Made by a program: the position numbers and the translations under genes. A stretch of DNA of 41,306 bases from an uncultured Oscillospiraceae bacterium (lineage in GTDB: Bacteria > Bacillota > Clostridia > Oscillospirales > Ruminococcaceae). The stretch lies in the NCBI GenBank assembly GCA_910579545.1, contig CAJTVI010000015.1, positions 1 to 41,306 of the forward strand, given 5' to 3'. This document shows, piece after piece, positions 32,939 to 40,713 of this stretch; position 1 is the stretch's first letter, and each line of letters begins with the position of its first letter. The notes under the pieces are model-generated. The model was not told the origin of the DNA, did no database searches, and saw nothing but the letters and a program-made list of their open reading frames with translations.

Positions 32939-32983
32939 TGGGCGCATTTGGGGGCGCTGGGGGCGCATCCTGTGCCAAAGGGG

Positions 32984-33013
32984 TTGCCGGCCCGGCCGGC
33001 CGCGTGGCATACT
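32984..33013 (+). promoter_or_regulatory. Promoter of the LytTR/GHKL operon
   Basis: TTGCCG (32984-32989), 18-bp spacer, CATACT (33008-33013) with TG one base upstream (extended -10). Confidence 0.5.
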
Positions 33014-33052
33014 AAAAAATCAGGACCAAGCGGGCAAAGGGGGAAAAACAGG

Positions 33053-33874
33053 ATGCTGTACTGCGCGATCTGCGAGGACGAGCCGGAGATGGCTGCCGCG
33101 CTGGCGGCGCTGCTGGACAAAACACTCAAGGCCGCCGGCCAGCCCGGCTGCATCCACCGGTTTGCCGGCGGCCGGGCCCTGCTGCAAAGCGGCCGCGAAT
33201 ACGACTTGGTGTTTTTGGACATCCGGCTGGAGGATGATTCAAAAGAACCTCCCGCGATGCCGGAGGGTACAGCTGTTCCGGCCGGCGCGCCCGGCCCGGA
33301 TGGCGGACAAGCCGCGGCCGGCCCCGCTCCCGACAGCCCCGCCCCCCTTGATGGGCTGGAAACCGCCCGGCTGCTGCGGGCCCGGGGCAGCCGCAGCCTG
33401 CTCATCTTTGTAACCGTGCTGCGCGAGCAGGTTTTCGACGCCTTTGCAGTGGAGGCCTTTGATTACCTCACAAAGCCCATCGACCCCGCCCGTTTTGCCC
33501 GCACGATGGAAAGGGCGCTGCGCGTTTTGGCCGGGCGGGGGCGGCAGCGGCTGGTGGTGCCCCAGGCGGACGGCTGCGAGGTGCTGCCGCTGGAGCAGCT
33601 TGTTTACTGCGAGGTGCAGGGCCGCCGGCTCTACCTGCACCGGCTGGACGGCCCGGTGCTGAGCATGCCCGGCCGCATGAAGGAATTAGAGGGCCAGTTG
33701 GACGGGCGCTTTTTTAAGTGCCACCGCAGCTATCTGGTCAACCTGGACCACCTGCGCGGCTTCTCGGGCGGGCTGGCCAGCCTGCCCGGGGGCCAAACGA
33801 TCCCGGTCTCCCGCCTGCGGGAACAGGCGCTGGCCGACGCGCTGCTGCGCCGCATGAAGGACCGGGAGGGATAA
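33053..33874 (+). CDS. LytTR response regulator with insert in the receiver domain
   Basis: 273 aa. Receiver domain with the acidic pocket (CEDEPE), phospho-acceptor Asp56 in LVFLDIRL, Thr121 in FVTVL and Lys141 in YLTKPI. The DNA-binding C-terminus is of the LytTR type (LVVPQADGCEVLPLEQLVYCEVQGRRLYLH, FFKCHRSYLVNLDHL, IPVSRLR). Between the phospho-Asp strand and LDGLETARLLR lies an extra stretch of about 38 residues (61-98) rich in Pro, Ala and Gly, where normal receivers have only a short loop with M-D/N-G. The ATG at 33053 follows AAAGGGGG. The kinase gene starts 1 nt after its stop. Targets are unknown; the neighbours on both sides are envelope genes. Confidence 0.88.
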   Translation: MLYCAICEDEPEMAAALAALLDKTLKAAGQPGCIHRFAGGRALLQSGREYDLVFLDIRLEDDSKEPPAMPEGTAVPAGAPGPDGGQAAAGPAPDSPAPLDGLETARLLRARGSRSLLIFVTVLREQVFDAFAVEAFDYLTKPIDPARFARTMERALRVLAGRGRQRLVVPQADGCEVLPLEQLVYCEVQGRRLYLHRLDGPVLSMPGRMKELEGQLDGRFFKCHRSYLVNLDHLRGFSGGLASLPGGQTIPVSRLREQALADALLRRMKDREG

Positions 33875-33875
33875 G

Positions 33876-35174
33876 ATGACACACACAGCATGGGCCGATC
33901 GATTCATCTGCTGGCTGAACCTCGCCTGCCTGCTGGGGCAGGGGGCGGTGCAGCTGCATTTTGCCGCCCGCCTGCTGAAGCAAAGGGAAAAATGGTGGAA
34001 CTACCCGATTTTTCTTGCGGCGATCTGGGCGCTGGATCAGGTGCTGATCCGGCTGCAGGCCCCTTGGGAGCTGGCGGCAGCGGCCCAGCTGCTGGCCCTT
34101 TATGGGGCCGGGCGGCTCTTGCTGCAGGGCCGTCCCGGCGCCGCCGGCCTTGCGGCGGTGCTGGGCGCTTACATCACCCAGCTCTCCTTTGGCATCCTCA
34201 ACGCGCTGCAGATGATACTGCTGTCCTGGTGGGTCGTTGGCGGGCCGCTGGTGTATGCTGCGGCCGTTGGCGCGTCGGCAGCCGCGATCGCCCTCTGCGC
34301 GGTTTTGTGCGGGGCGGTGGGGCGGCTGCTGGGCCCGGACACCGCCGGCCGGGCTGCGCTGCTGGCCCCGCCGCTGCTGTTTTTGTCTGCGGCCGAACTC
34401 TATTTGCTGCAAACCGACTATGCCCAGCTAATTTACAGCCGCGATGCGCGTTTTTTACTGGCCCAGGCGGGGCGGCACACGGCACTGCTGGCCATGCAGC
34501 TGTTGGGGCTTGCGGCGCTGTTCTGCACCCTGTACGCCTGGCGGGGGGTCTGCCGCGGGCTGGAAAACGAGGCGGCGCTCAGCGCGCTGCGCCAGGCGGC
34601 CGAAGCGCAAAAGGCCTATCTGGCCGAGGCCGCCGCCCGGGAAGAAAAAACTCGGGCCCTGCGGCACGACTGGCAGAACCATCTTGTGGTGCTGGACGGC
34701 CTGCTGGCGGCCGGCCGGGCGGGGGAGGGCAGGGCCTACCTGCAAAAACTCCACACCCGCGCCGCCGCCCTTGCGCCGCCCTGCCACACCGGCAGCCCGG
34801 TGGCGGACGTTCTGCTAAGCCAAAAGCTGGGCCTTGCGGCGGCAAAGGGCATCCAAACCGAGGTATCGCTGACCCTGCCGCCCGCCTGCGGGCTGGACGA
34901 GCTGGACCTCTGCGTCATCCTTGCCAACGCGCTGGACAATGCCATCCAGGCATGCCAAAACGCGCAGGGGCAAAGGTTCCTGCGCGTTTTTGGCGAGCGC
35001 CAGGGCAATTTCTTGCGCATCGTGTTCGAAAACACCTGCCCGCCCGGCCCGCCCGCCCCCGCGGGCACCGGGCTTGGCAACATCCGGGCCGCCGCCCAAA
35101 AGTACTGCGGCTCGGTCTGCACCGAGCAGGCCGCCGGCCTTTTCCGGCTCGACCTGCTTTTGAACATTTCATAA
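33876..35174 (+). CDS. GHKL sensor histidine kinase (AgrC-like)
   Basis: 432 aa. About six hydrophobic segments in residues 1-225, a short coiled linker (EAALSALRQAAEAQKAYLAEAAAREE), the phospho-acceptor motif LRHDWQNHL (His264) typical of the AgrC/CitA-like group, then a GHKL ATPase with N-box ILANALDNAIQAC and G-box GTGLGNIRAAA. The membrane part resembles AgrC-type receptors for peptides, but no precursor peptide or AgrB protease is found nearby, so the signal is open. The ribosome site is in the end of the regulator gene (GGGAGGGATAAG). Confidence 0.87.
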   Translation: MTHTAWADRFICWLNLACLLGQGAVQLHFAARLLKQREKWWNYPIFLAAIWALDQVLIRLQAPWELAAAAQLLALYGAGRLLLQGRPGAAGLAAVLGAYITQLSFGILNALQMILLSWWVVGGPLVYAAAVGASAAAIALCAVLCGAVGRLLGPDTAGRAALLAPPLLFLSAAELYLLQTDYAQLIYSRDARFLLAQAGRHTALLAMQLLGLAALFCTLYAWRGVCRGLENEAALSALRQAAEAQKAYLAEAAAREEKTRALRHDWQNHLVVLDGLLAAGRAGEGRAYLQKLHTRAAALAPPCHTGSPVADVLLSQKLGLAAAKGIQTEVSLTLPPACGLDELDLCVILANALDNAIQACQNAQGQRFLRVFGERQGNFLRIVFENTCPPGPPAPAGTGLGNIRAAAQKYCGSVCTEQAAGLFRLDLLLNIS

Positions 35175-35200
35175 CCGGCCATAACCGGCCGTAACCGGCA
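35171..35200. repeat. Three tandem 10-bp repeats between convergent operons
   Basis: ATAACCGGCC occurs twice and is followed by GTAACCGGCA; the first copy includes the kinase stop codon. Next to it (35195-35217) is a bulged hairpin CCGGCAAG with CTTGCCCGG. No U-run follows. Possible factor-dependent or weak terminator between the convergent kinase and GNAT genes. Confidence 0.6.
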
Positions 35201-35226
35201 AGCGGCCCCTTGCCCGGCAAAACCTC

Positions 35227-36327
35227 TTACGGCAGCTGCAGATTGGGCTTGTCCTGGTCGCCGTCCGCCTTAAACAGCACAAAGTTTTCGGGCTGGCTGG
35301 TAAAAAAGTAGTATTCGGTGTTTTCGTAAAGGGGCGGGGTCAGGTAGTTGGGCAGGATGTTGGCGTCCCCCTCGCGCCGCTCGCAAAAGCCGGCGGCGGC
35401 AAAAACCTCGGCCGGGATGCCGTAGCAGTAGCACTCGGCGTACTCGGCGCCGCTGGCCTGCAAAAGCCGGTCGATCGCCCCGCCCAGCCGGGGCAGAACC
35501 TCCGGCGCGCCAATGTAATCCACGATCCGCAGCACCCGGGCATTCTCCGGCCTGCCCGGCGCGGTGTCCACGACCCGCAGGGTCAAAAGGGCCAGCGGCC
35601 GGCCGTTTTGCAGCGCGGCGTATACCTCGTAGCAAAAGCCCGGGTAGGCAAAATACCGCCGTGCAAGGTACCACACATCTTTGTAAGGGGCAAAGGGGCT
35701 CTCGGGCAGGCCCAGTTCGCTCAGCCGGGCCGCGCTCTCCACCCGGGTCAGCGCAAGGTCGCCGCCCGCGGGCAGTATTTCGCGCCGGGCGATCCGGGCC
35801 AGCCGGTATTCGGGCAGGCCGGCCAGCCGGTAGTAGTGGGGCAGCCGCCCGGCGTACCAGCCCAAAAACCGGTAAAAGGCCATGGTTTTGGGCCGGATGT
35901 TGTTGCAGGCCAGCACCCGCGCGCCGGTAAGCCCGGGCAGGGCGGCCATCAGCTCCAGGCCCACCCCATTGTGCCCGGCCGCCGCCACCCACACCGACAC
36001 CCAAACGTCCGGGCTGGGGCAGCGGTTGGCCAAGATGTAGCCGGCCGCCGCCAGCAGCTGCCCGCCCTCCTCGGCCAGCGCAAACTGCAGGCCGCCCAAT
36101 GGGCGGTAGTAATAGTCAAAATATTCCGGCAGGTTTACCAGCGGCAGCTTCCAGTCAAAATGCGCGTTGATAAACGCCCGCACCCGTTCGGCCTCCTGCG
36201 GCCCCGCCAGCCGGAACACCGGCCCCGCCCCGCCGGCCGCGGGGGCTTTTGCCGCGCCTACCGCGCCGGCCGCGGCAGCTTCCGGCTCCGCCGCTTTGCC
36301 GCGGGGCGCGCTGCTTTTGCCGCTCAC
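35227..36327 (-). CDS. GNAT-type acyltransferase, two-domain, end of the FkbH operon
   Basis: 366 aa. After a low-complexity Ala/Pro/Gly start, residues from about 38 form a GNAT domain: FRLAGPQEAERVRAFINAHF, VWVSVWVAAAGHNGVGLELM (the acyl-CoA/pantetheine loop with HNGVG) and MAFYRFLGW. The second half (about 200-366) may be a degenerate second GNAT lobe (FCYEVYAALQNGRPLALLTLRVVD). It starts at a GTG that overlaps the SDR stop by 4 nt (GTGA). As the last gene of an operon with ACP, it is the likely transferase taking the acyl group from ACP to an amine or hydroxyl acceptor. I do not recognise a named subfamily. Confidence 0.7.
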   Translation of the reverse strand: MSGKSSAPRGKAAEPEAAAAGAVGAAKAPAAGGAGPVFRLAGPQEAERVRAFINAHFDWKLPLVNLPEYFDYYYRPLGGLQFALAEEGGQLLAAAGYILANRCPSPDVWVSVWVAAAGHNGVGLELMAALPGLTGARVLACNNIRPKTMAFYRFLGWYAGRLPHYYRLAGLPEYRLARIARREILPAGGDLALTRVESAARLSELGLPESPFAPYKDVWYLARRYFAYPGFCYEVYAALQNGRPLALLTLRVVDTAPGRPENARVLRIVDYIGAPEVLPRLGGAIDRLLQASGAEYAECYCYGIPAEVFAAAGFCERREGDANILPNYLTPPLYENTEYYFFTSQPENFVLFKADGDQDKPNLQLP

Positions 36328-37055
36328 AGGGCGCTGCCCCCGGTTACCGGCAGGGTCACCCCGGTAATAAACCGGGCCTCCTCGCTCAGCAAAAAGGCCA
36401 TGGCGGGCACCACGTCCTCCACCCTTGCGTTGCGGCCCATCGGGTTTGCCTGGGCGGCGGCCTCCACGATCAGGCTGCTGGTGTCGGCCAAAAACTTGGT
36501 CTCCATCATGCTGGGGGCCACGCAGTTCACAGTCACGCCGGTGCCGGCGTAATCGGCCGCAAGGCTTTTTACCAGCCCGCCGATCGCGCTTTTTACCACC
36601 ACATAGGCGGCGGTGTTTTTGGGCGGCATGCCAAGGGTATAGCTGGTTTGCATAAACAGCACCCGCCCAAAGCCTGCCTTGGCCATTTTGGGCAAAAAGG
36701 CCTTGCACAGCCGCAGCGCGCTGCGCAGCTGTACGCTTACATCCAGCTCAAACCGCTCCTCGTCAAACTTTTTAAATTTGGTGTTGATCACCCGCAGCGC
36801 CGGCAGGTGCACCAGATGGGTGGGGGTGCCGGCCGCCTCGCCTGCCGCGCGGATAAACCCATCCAGCGCCTCGGGGCTGGTCAGGTCCGCGTCAAAGCGG
36901 TGGATCTGCCCGGGGTGCTCCCGGCACAGCCCGTCCAGCACCGCAAGGTCGCCCGCGCCCTGCGCGATCACGGTGTCCTCCGGGCCCAGTACCCGCCGGA
37001 TCAGCGCCGCGCCCACGTCGCTGGTGGCGCCGGTGATAAGATAACAGCTGCCCAT
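36324..37055 (-). CDS. SDR-family reductase (3-oxoacyl-ACP reductase-like)
   Basis: 243-aa Rossmann short-chain dehydrogenase. The NAD(P)-binding TGATSDVG lies at residues about 7-14, the catalytic Ser is in QTSYTLG, and Tyr/Lys are in AAYVVVKSA; the C-terminal ARFITGVTLPVTGGSAL is the classical SDR ending. AAAGGAGGAAAA precedes the ATG. Position between MaoC and GNAT genes suggests reduction of a keto or enol acyl-ACP intermediate made by the pathway, using NAD(P)H. Confidence 0.88.
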   Translation of the reverse strand: MGSCYLITGATSDVGAALIRRVLGPEDTVIAQGAGDLAVLDGLCREHPGQIHRFDADLTSPEALDGFIRAAGEAAGTPTHLVHLPALRVINTKFKKFDEERFELDVSVQLRSALRLCKAFLPKMAKAGFGRVLFMQTSYTLGMPPKNTAAYVVVKSAIGGLVKSLAADYAGTGVTVNCVAPSMMETKFLADTSSLIVEAAAQANPMGRNARVEDVVPAMAFLLSEEARFITGVTLPVTGGSAL

Positions 37056-37132
37056 GCCTTTTCCTCCTTTTTTGCAGCGCCGCGCGCCGCTAAGGATGCG
37101 CCGCGCACGGCCCGCGCCTTTTTTGCGCCGCC

Positions 37133-37549
37133 TTATTTTGCCACCCCGGCCTTGATAAGCCCGCGGGTCACCTTCTGGCCGTTTTGGTTGGTGATCACCG
37201 CCTTGATGGTCACCTCGCCAAAGGTCTCGTTTACATCGGCCACCTTGCCCGAAACGGTCAGGGTATCCCCGATCATCACCGGCTTTGCAAACTTTGCCTC
37301 CACGCTGTGCAAAAGGCAGTGCTCGCCCGGCAGGTACACCCCCGCCAGGGTGGAAAAAAAGCTTGCGCCCAGCATGCCGTACACCACCCGCCCGGCATAG
37401 CCCCGGCCGGCCGCGTACTCCGCGTCCATGTGGATGGGGCTGCAGTCGCCGGTGATGGCGTAAAACTGCCGCATCATCTCCTCGGTAACCGTTACGGTAA
37501 AACTTTCGGTAAGGCCGGGGGCCAGCCCGGCCAGGGTATAGCTGTTCAT
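37133..37549 (-). CDS. MaoC-like hot-dog dehydratase
   Basis: 138 aa, single hot-dog domain. The hydratase motif FYAITGDCSPIHMDAEYAAGRGYAGRVVYGML holds the catalytic Asp and His of (R)-specific enoyl hydratases/dehydratases. It would add or remove water at the 2,3-position of an acyl-ACP. The start at 37549 has AAAGGAGT upstream; the longer reading from 37633 would include the hairpins between ACP and this gene. Confidence 0.87.
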   Translation of the reverse strand: MNSYTLAGLAPGLTESFTVTVTEEMMRQFYAITGDCSPIHMDAEYAAGRGYAGRVVYGMLGASFFSTLAGVYLPGEHCLLHSVEAKFAKPVMIGDTLTVSGKVADVNETFGEVTIKAVITNQNGQKVTRGLIKAGVAK

Positions 37550-37574
37550 GCTGCGGCACTCCTTTTTTCTCTGT

Positions 37575-37654
37575 TTTTGCGGCGGGGCGGCTTTTCCGCC
37601 GCAAAACGCCGCCCGGCAAAAAGGGCCGGGCACCCTGCGAGGCCCCGGCCCTTT
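37575..37654 (-). terminator. Terminator/attenuator between ACP and MaoC genes
   Basis: Minus strand: an 11-bp stem (37644-37654 with 37620-37630) whose descending arm ends in TTTTT, followed by a second 9-bp stem (37598-37606 with 37575-37583). The first has terminator form, so FkbH and ACP are probably made in excess and MaoC-SDR-GNAT by read-through. Confidence 0.65.
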
Positions 37655-37665
37655 CTCTGCGTTTG

Positions 37666-37908
37666 TTATCCGGCCAGCCGGCCCAGCAGGTCCAGCAGGT
37701 CGCCCACGTTTTTCAGCCCGCGCACGTCCTCCAGCTTAAACTTTACGCCAAACTTCTTTTCCATGGCGGTAAGCAGGTTGATCTGCTCAAGGCTGTCCCA
37801 GTCCTCAATATCGTCCGCGCAGGTCTCGCGGGTGATCACAAGTTCCTCATCATCAAAATTGTCCCTGAAAATTTGCTGTACGGCGTCAAAAATTTCCTGC
37901 TTGTCCAT
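37666..37908 (-). CDS. Acyl carrier protein, pathway-specific
   Basis: 80-aa ACP. The phosphopantetheine site is Ser39 in DDIEDWDSLEQINLL; W-D-S-L in place of the fatty-acid-type D-S-L-D indicates a specialised carrier, as seen with FkbH partners. Three nt after the FkbH stop codon, with GGAG in the end of FkbH; translation is coupled. It would carry the glyceryl group loaded by the FkbH-like enzyme. Confidence 0.93.
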   Translation of the reverse strand: MDKQEIFDAVQQIFRDNFDDEELVITRETCADDIEDWDSLEQINLLTAMEKKFGVKFKLEDVRGLKNVGDLLDLLGRLAG

Positions 37909-37911
37909 TGT

Positions 37912-39702
37912 TTATTCGGCTCCTTTCGCCTGTCGGATCTCCATTACATGGCACAGGGGCGCACGCCCTGCCTTTAGCGGGTACACAAATTCGGCGTTCC
38001 CGGCGGCGTCCCCGGCGGTTTTCTCAAACCCGATTGTAGCATAAAAGTCCTTTACAAGCAAGTTTTTGGCGGTGGGGTAGTAGTGCCCCACGATCCGTTT
38101 GATGCCGCGGGCCGCCGCCGCCTCGCACAGCTGGTCAAACATGGCGTGCTCCAGCTGGCGCTTAAAAGTACGGCAGCTCATGATCCACAGTTCAATGTCC
38201 AGGGTGTCCCCCTTTACCGCGCCGATCAGGGCGGTCACGATGCCGTTGTCGCCAAACTTGTCCAGCAGCCGGCCATAGAGGGTGATATGGCCCTCGTCCC
38301 CCAAAAGCCCCTCCACCTCGGCGGCCGAGTAGCGCCGGGTGGTCAGGTTGAACTGGTTGGTCTTGTTGATCAGCTGGGTGATCCGCTCGGCGTGGGCGGC
38401 GTCAAACGGGCCGAACTCGCCCACCATTGCAAGGCTTTTCAGGTAGTCCTCATAGCTGCCAAAGCTCTCCTCCAGGGCCGCGCGCTGGGCGTTCTGGCGG
38501 TACATCTCGGTGCGCTTGCGGTCATCGGCTGAGAGGGCGGTCACCTCAAAATAGCCCCCCCGGTCCAGGGCCTTGATATAGTCCTCCGGCGCGGTCATCT
38601 CGGGCACGGTCACGGCCGGCAGTTCCCGCCGCACGATCTCCCGCTCGGCGGGGTTGTCGTCCACAAACACAAAGCTCTCAGGCAGCAGGTTGATTTCTTT
38701 TGCCATGGCCGCCAGGTTCAGGTGCTTGGGCTCCCAGTTGGCCTTAAACGAGACAAAATCCTCCTTTTTCAGCACGCTGTCCGCCCGGGCAAAGCCGGCC
38801 TCGGCGTTGGCGGGCTCGTTTTTGCTGCATACGTTCAGCAGCACCCCCAGCCCGGAGAGCGCGCGCAGGTAGCTTTGGAACTCGCTGTAAGCCATGCCGG
38901 CCGGGCTTTCGTTGCCCAAAACGATGCCCTCCGGCCCGTCGTCCCCGATCACGCCGCCCCACAGGGTGTTGTCCAGGTCCAGCGCAAGGGCCTTTTTGTT
39001 GCGGCCAAACAGGCTCTTGATGATGTTGGCCAGGCTCTGGCACAAGTAGGGGATGCAGTCGATGCTCACCGCGTACTTGTAGGCGTACCAGGCCGTCTGG
39101 CTGCTGAAGGCGTCCATCCCATGCACCGCCTGTAAATAGGCAAGGTCGTTGAGGTAGAGGTTGGGGGTTGCGTCGGCCAGCTGGGCCAGCGCCTCGTTCA
39201 GCCGGCGCACAAACCGCACCCGGCCCTCGGCCGCGCTGCCCTCCCGGTTGCCCATCACCCGGTAGACCGGCAGGTCAAAGTTGTTCAGGATCACCGGGCA
39301 GCCAAAGCCCAGCGCCGCCTTTGCCGCCGCCTTAAACCGGGCCAGTTCGGCCGCAAGCTTCTGCCCGGCGGCCTCGGCCCCCTCGCCCGGCTCGGGCCAG
39401 TGCTGGATGTTGTGCACGCTGGTGTGGATGCAGATCACCTCGGGGGCAAAGGCCGCGAGGGAACCGTCGTCAAACACCAAGTTTTCGTAAAACAGGCCGT
39501 ACTGCCCCTCGTAAAAGCTGGGCTGGATGCCGTTTGCCAGCAAAAACAATTCTAAGATGTTTTTGATCTCGCCGATCGTGCTGCCGCTCATTAGGGCGAT
39601 GCGCTTGGGCACAAGGCCGGGGGCGGCGCTCAGGGTGCGCTTGAGGCTGCGCTTTTTTTGCAGGATCAGCGCCGGGTCCAGCGGATAATCAAAAAGGTTC
39701 AT
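37912..39702 (-). CDS. FkbH-like HAD-IIIC enzyme (glyceryl-ACP forming)
   Basis: 596 aa. Central HAD phosphatase core with nucleophile motif ALDLDNTLWGG (DLDNT 242-246) and FVFVDDNPAEREIV, and a C-terminal GNAT-like part with ITQLINKTNQFNLTTRRYSAAEV, the signature of FkbH proteins. The N-terminal 230 residues include SGST and an SGNH-like fold. Known FkbH enzymes take 1,3-bisphosphoglycerate, remove phosphate and place the glyceryl group on an ACP; some relatives instead feed methoxymalonyl or sugar-acyl pathways. First gene of the operon, with a GGAAGGGAG ribosome site. Confidence 0.9.
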   Translation of the reverse strand: MNLFDYPLDPALILQKKRSLKRTLSAAPGLVPKRIALMSGSTIGEIKNILELFLLANGIQPSFYEGQYGLFYENLVFDDGSLAAFAPEVICIHTSVHNIQHWPEPGEGAEAAGQKLAAELARFKAAAKAALGFGCPVILNNFDLPVYRVMGNREGSAAEGRVRFVRRLNEALAQLADATPNLYLNDLAYLQAVHGMDAFSSQTAWYAYKYAVSIDCIPYLCQSLANIIKSLFGRNKKALALDLDNTLWGGVIGDDGPEGIVLGNESPAGMAYSEFQSYLRALSGLGVLLNVCSKNEPANAEAGFARADSVLKKEDFVSFKANWEPKHLNLAAMAKEINLLPESFVFVDDNPAEREIVRRELPAVTVPEMTAPEDYIKALDRGGYFEVTALSADDRKRTEMYRQNAQRAALEESFGSYEDYLKSLAMVGEFGPFDAAHAERITQLINKTNQFNLTTRRYSAAEVEGLLGDEGHITLYGRLLDKFGDNGIVTALIGAVKGDTLDIELWIMSCRTFKRQLEHAMFDQLCEAAAARGIKRIVGHYYPTAKNLLVKDFYATIGFEKTAGDAAGNAEFVYPLKAGRAPLCHVMEIRQAKGAE

Positions 39703-39758
39703 GCGGGTTCTCCCTTCCCAGCCGGCAAAATGCCTGTTTTATCGGGTTCCTTTTTTCA

Positions 39759-39788
39759 TTTATACCATATTTTGGCGCATAAAAGCAA
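39759..39788 (-). promoter_or_regulatory. Promoter of the FkbH operon
   Basis: Minus strand TTGCTT (39783-39788), 18-bp spacer, TATAAA (39759-39764) with TG one base before (extended -10). Leader about 50 nt. Confidence 0.75.
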
Positions 39789-39809
39789 CCATCCCGCCCA
39801 AAAGCCGTT

Positions 39810-39856
39810 TTGGCCGCCCCGCAGCGCTTGCGGCGGGGCGGCCAAGGGGCTATAAT
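39810..39856 (+). promoter_or_regulatory. Promoter of the glyoxalase-fold gene overlapping a 13-bp inverted repeat
   Basis: TTGCGG (39828-39833), 17-bp spacer, TATAAT (39851-39856). A perfect 13-bp inverted repeat (39810-39822 with 39833-39845, 10-bp centre) covers the -35 and most of the spacer; no U-run follows it, so an operator is more likely than a terminator. Confidence 0.7.
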
Positions 39857-39885
39857 AAGAAAAAACTACAAAGGGGGCCTATCCC

Positions 39886-40257
39886 GTGCAGTTCCAGTTT
39901 GTGCACAACAACCTCAACGTTTTAAACCTTACCAAAAGCCTCGCCTTTTACAAGGAGGCGCTGGGCCTTGTGCCGGTGCGCGAAAAGCAGGCGGGGGACG
40001 GCAGCTTTACCCTGGTATATCTGGGCGACGGCGTTACCGCCCACCAGCTGGAGCTTACCTGGCTGCGGGACCGCACCGCGCCTTACGATTTGGGCGACAA
40101 CGAGATCCATCTGGCCTTCTCGGTGGACGACTTTGACGCGGCGCTGCAAAAGCACCGGCAGATGGGCTGCGTCTGCTTTGAAAACCCGGCCATGGGCATC
40201 TATTTTATCGAGGACCCGGACGGCTACTGGCTGGAGATCCTGCCCGCCAAACGCTGA
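39886..40257 (+). CDS. VOC/glyoxalase-I-like metalloenzyme
   Basis: 123 aa, one complete vicinal-oxygen-chelate unit pair. Residues at the usual metal positions are His6 (FVHNNLNVLNLTKSLAFYKEAL), Glu in HQLELTW, His in EIHLAFSV and Glu in YWLEILP, matching GloA-type lactoylglutathione lyases; IYFIEDPDGYWLEIL is the family's final signature. It may detoxify methylglyoxal or act on another alpha-keto aldehyde. The start is a GTG at 39886 with AAAGGGGGCC about 8 nt upstream. Divergent from fkbH; a functional link is not shown. Confidence 0.87.
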   Translation: MQFQFVHNNLNVLNLTKSLAFYKEALGLVPVREKQAGDGSFTLVYLGDGVTAHQLELTWLRDRTAPYDLGDNEIHLAFSVDDFDAALQKHRQMGCVCFENPAMGIYFIEDPDGYWLEILPAKR

Positions 40258-40357
40258 GCGCGCCCCGCGGGGCGGCGCGTGCGTGCGACCGCATTAACGC
40301 GCGGGCCGCTTGCCGCCAAAGGGGCAGCGCCCAGAGCAGGCAGAACGCCCAAAGCAG

Positions 40358-40391
40358 GGGGGCAAGCTGCGCGGCCCGGCCGCTTGCCCCC
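40358..40391 (-). terminator. Possible hairpin terminator of the BofC-like gene
   Basis: Perfect 10-bp stem (40358-40367 with 40382-40391), 14-nt loop, just after the stop codon on the minus strand; no good U-run follows on either strand, so function is uncertain. Confidence 0.35.
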
Positions 40392-40398
40392 AAAAAAC

Positions 40399-40713
40399 TT
40401 ACAGCCCAAGATCCTCCAAAAGGCGCCAAAGCTCCTCCTCGCTTTCCACCGGGATGCCCTTTTGCAGGCTCAGCACATCCTCCTGCGGCAGCAGGTGGGT
40501 GTAAATTTCGTATACCCGCACCGGCTCTTGCTCGCCCGGGCGAAAGAGCGCGATGCGCCCGCCCTCGTCCCGCAAAAGGTAGGGCGCGGTTTGCCCGGGG
40601 GCCTCGCTGCCGGCCTTGCCGCCGGAGAGCGCGGGGCCTGCCATCCACACAATGCTCACCGCAAGGGCGGCGGCGCACAGGGCGGCCAGCGCCCAAAACC
40701 ATTGTTTACGCAC
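40399..40713 (-). CDS. Small membrane-anchored protein with BofC-C-like domain
   Basis: 104 aa. One N-terminal hydrophobic segment (about 5-30), then a small extracytoplasmic domain: YLLRDEGGRIALFRP, VRVYEIYTHLLPQEDVLSLQKGIPVESEEELWRLLEDLGL. This matches the C-terminal domain of the forespore protein BofC, which occurs alone in many clostridial proteins of unknown role. It starts at a GTG with a near-perfect GGGAGGTGAT ribosome site. No promoter is obvious upstream. Family by motif, function unknown. Confidence 0.7.
   Translation of the reverse strand: MRKQWFWALAALCAAALAVSIVWMAGPALSGGKAGSEAPGQTAPYLLRDEGGRIALFRPGEQEPVRVYEIYTHLLPQEDVLSLQKGIPVESEEELWRLLEDLGL

Noticed and set aside
33053..35174. 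Search for an AgrD-like peptide gene beside the kinase
   Set aside because: No short frame with a ribosome site and a Cys-containing core was found in 32940-33052 or 35175-35226.
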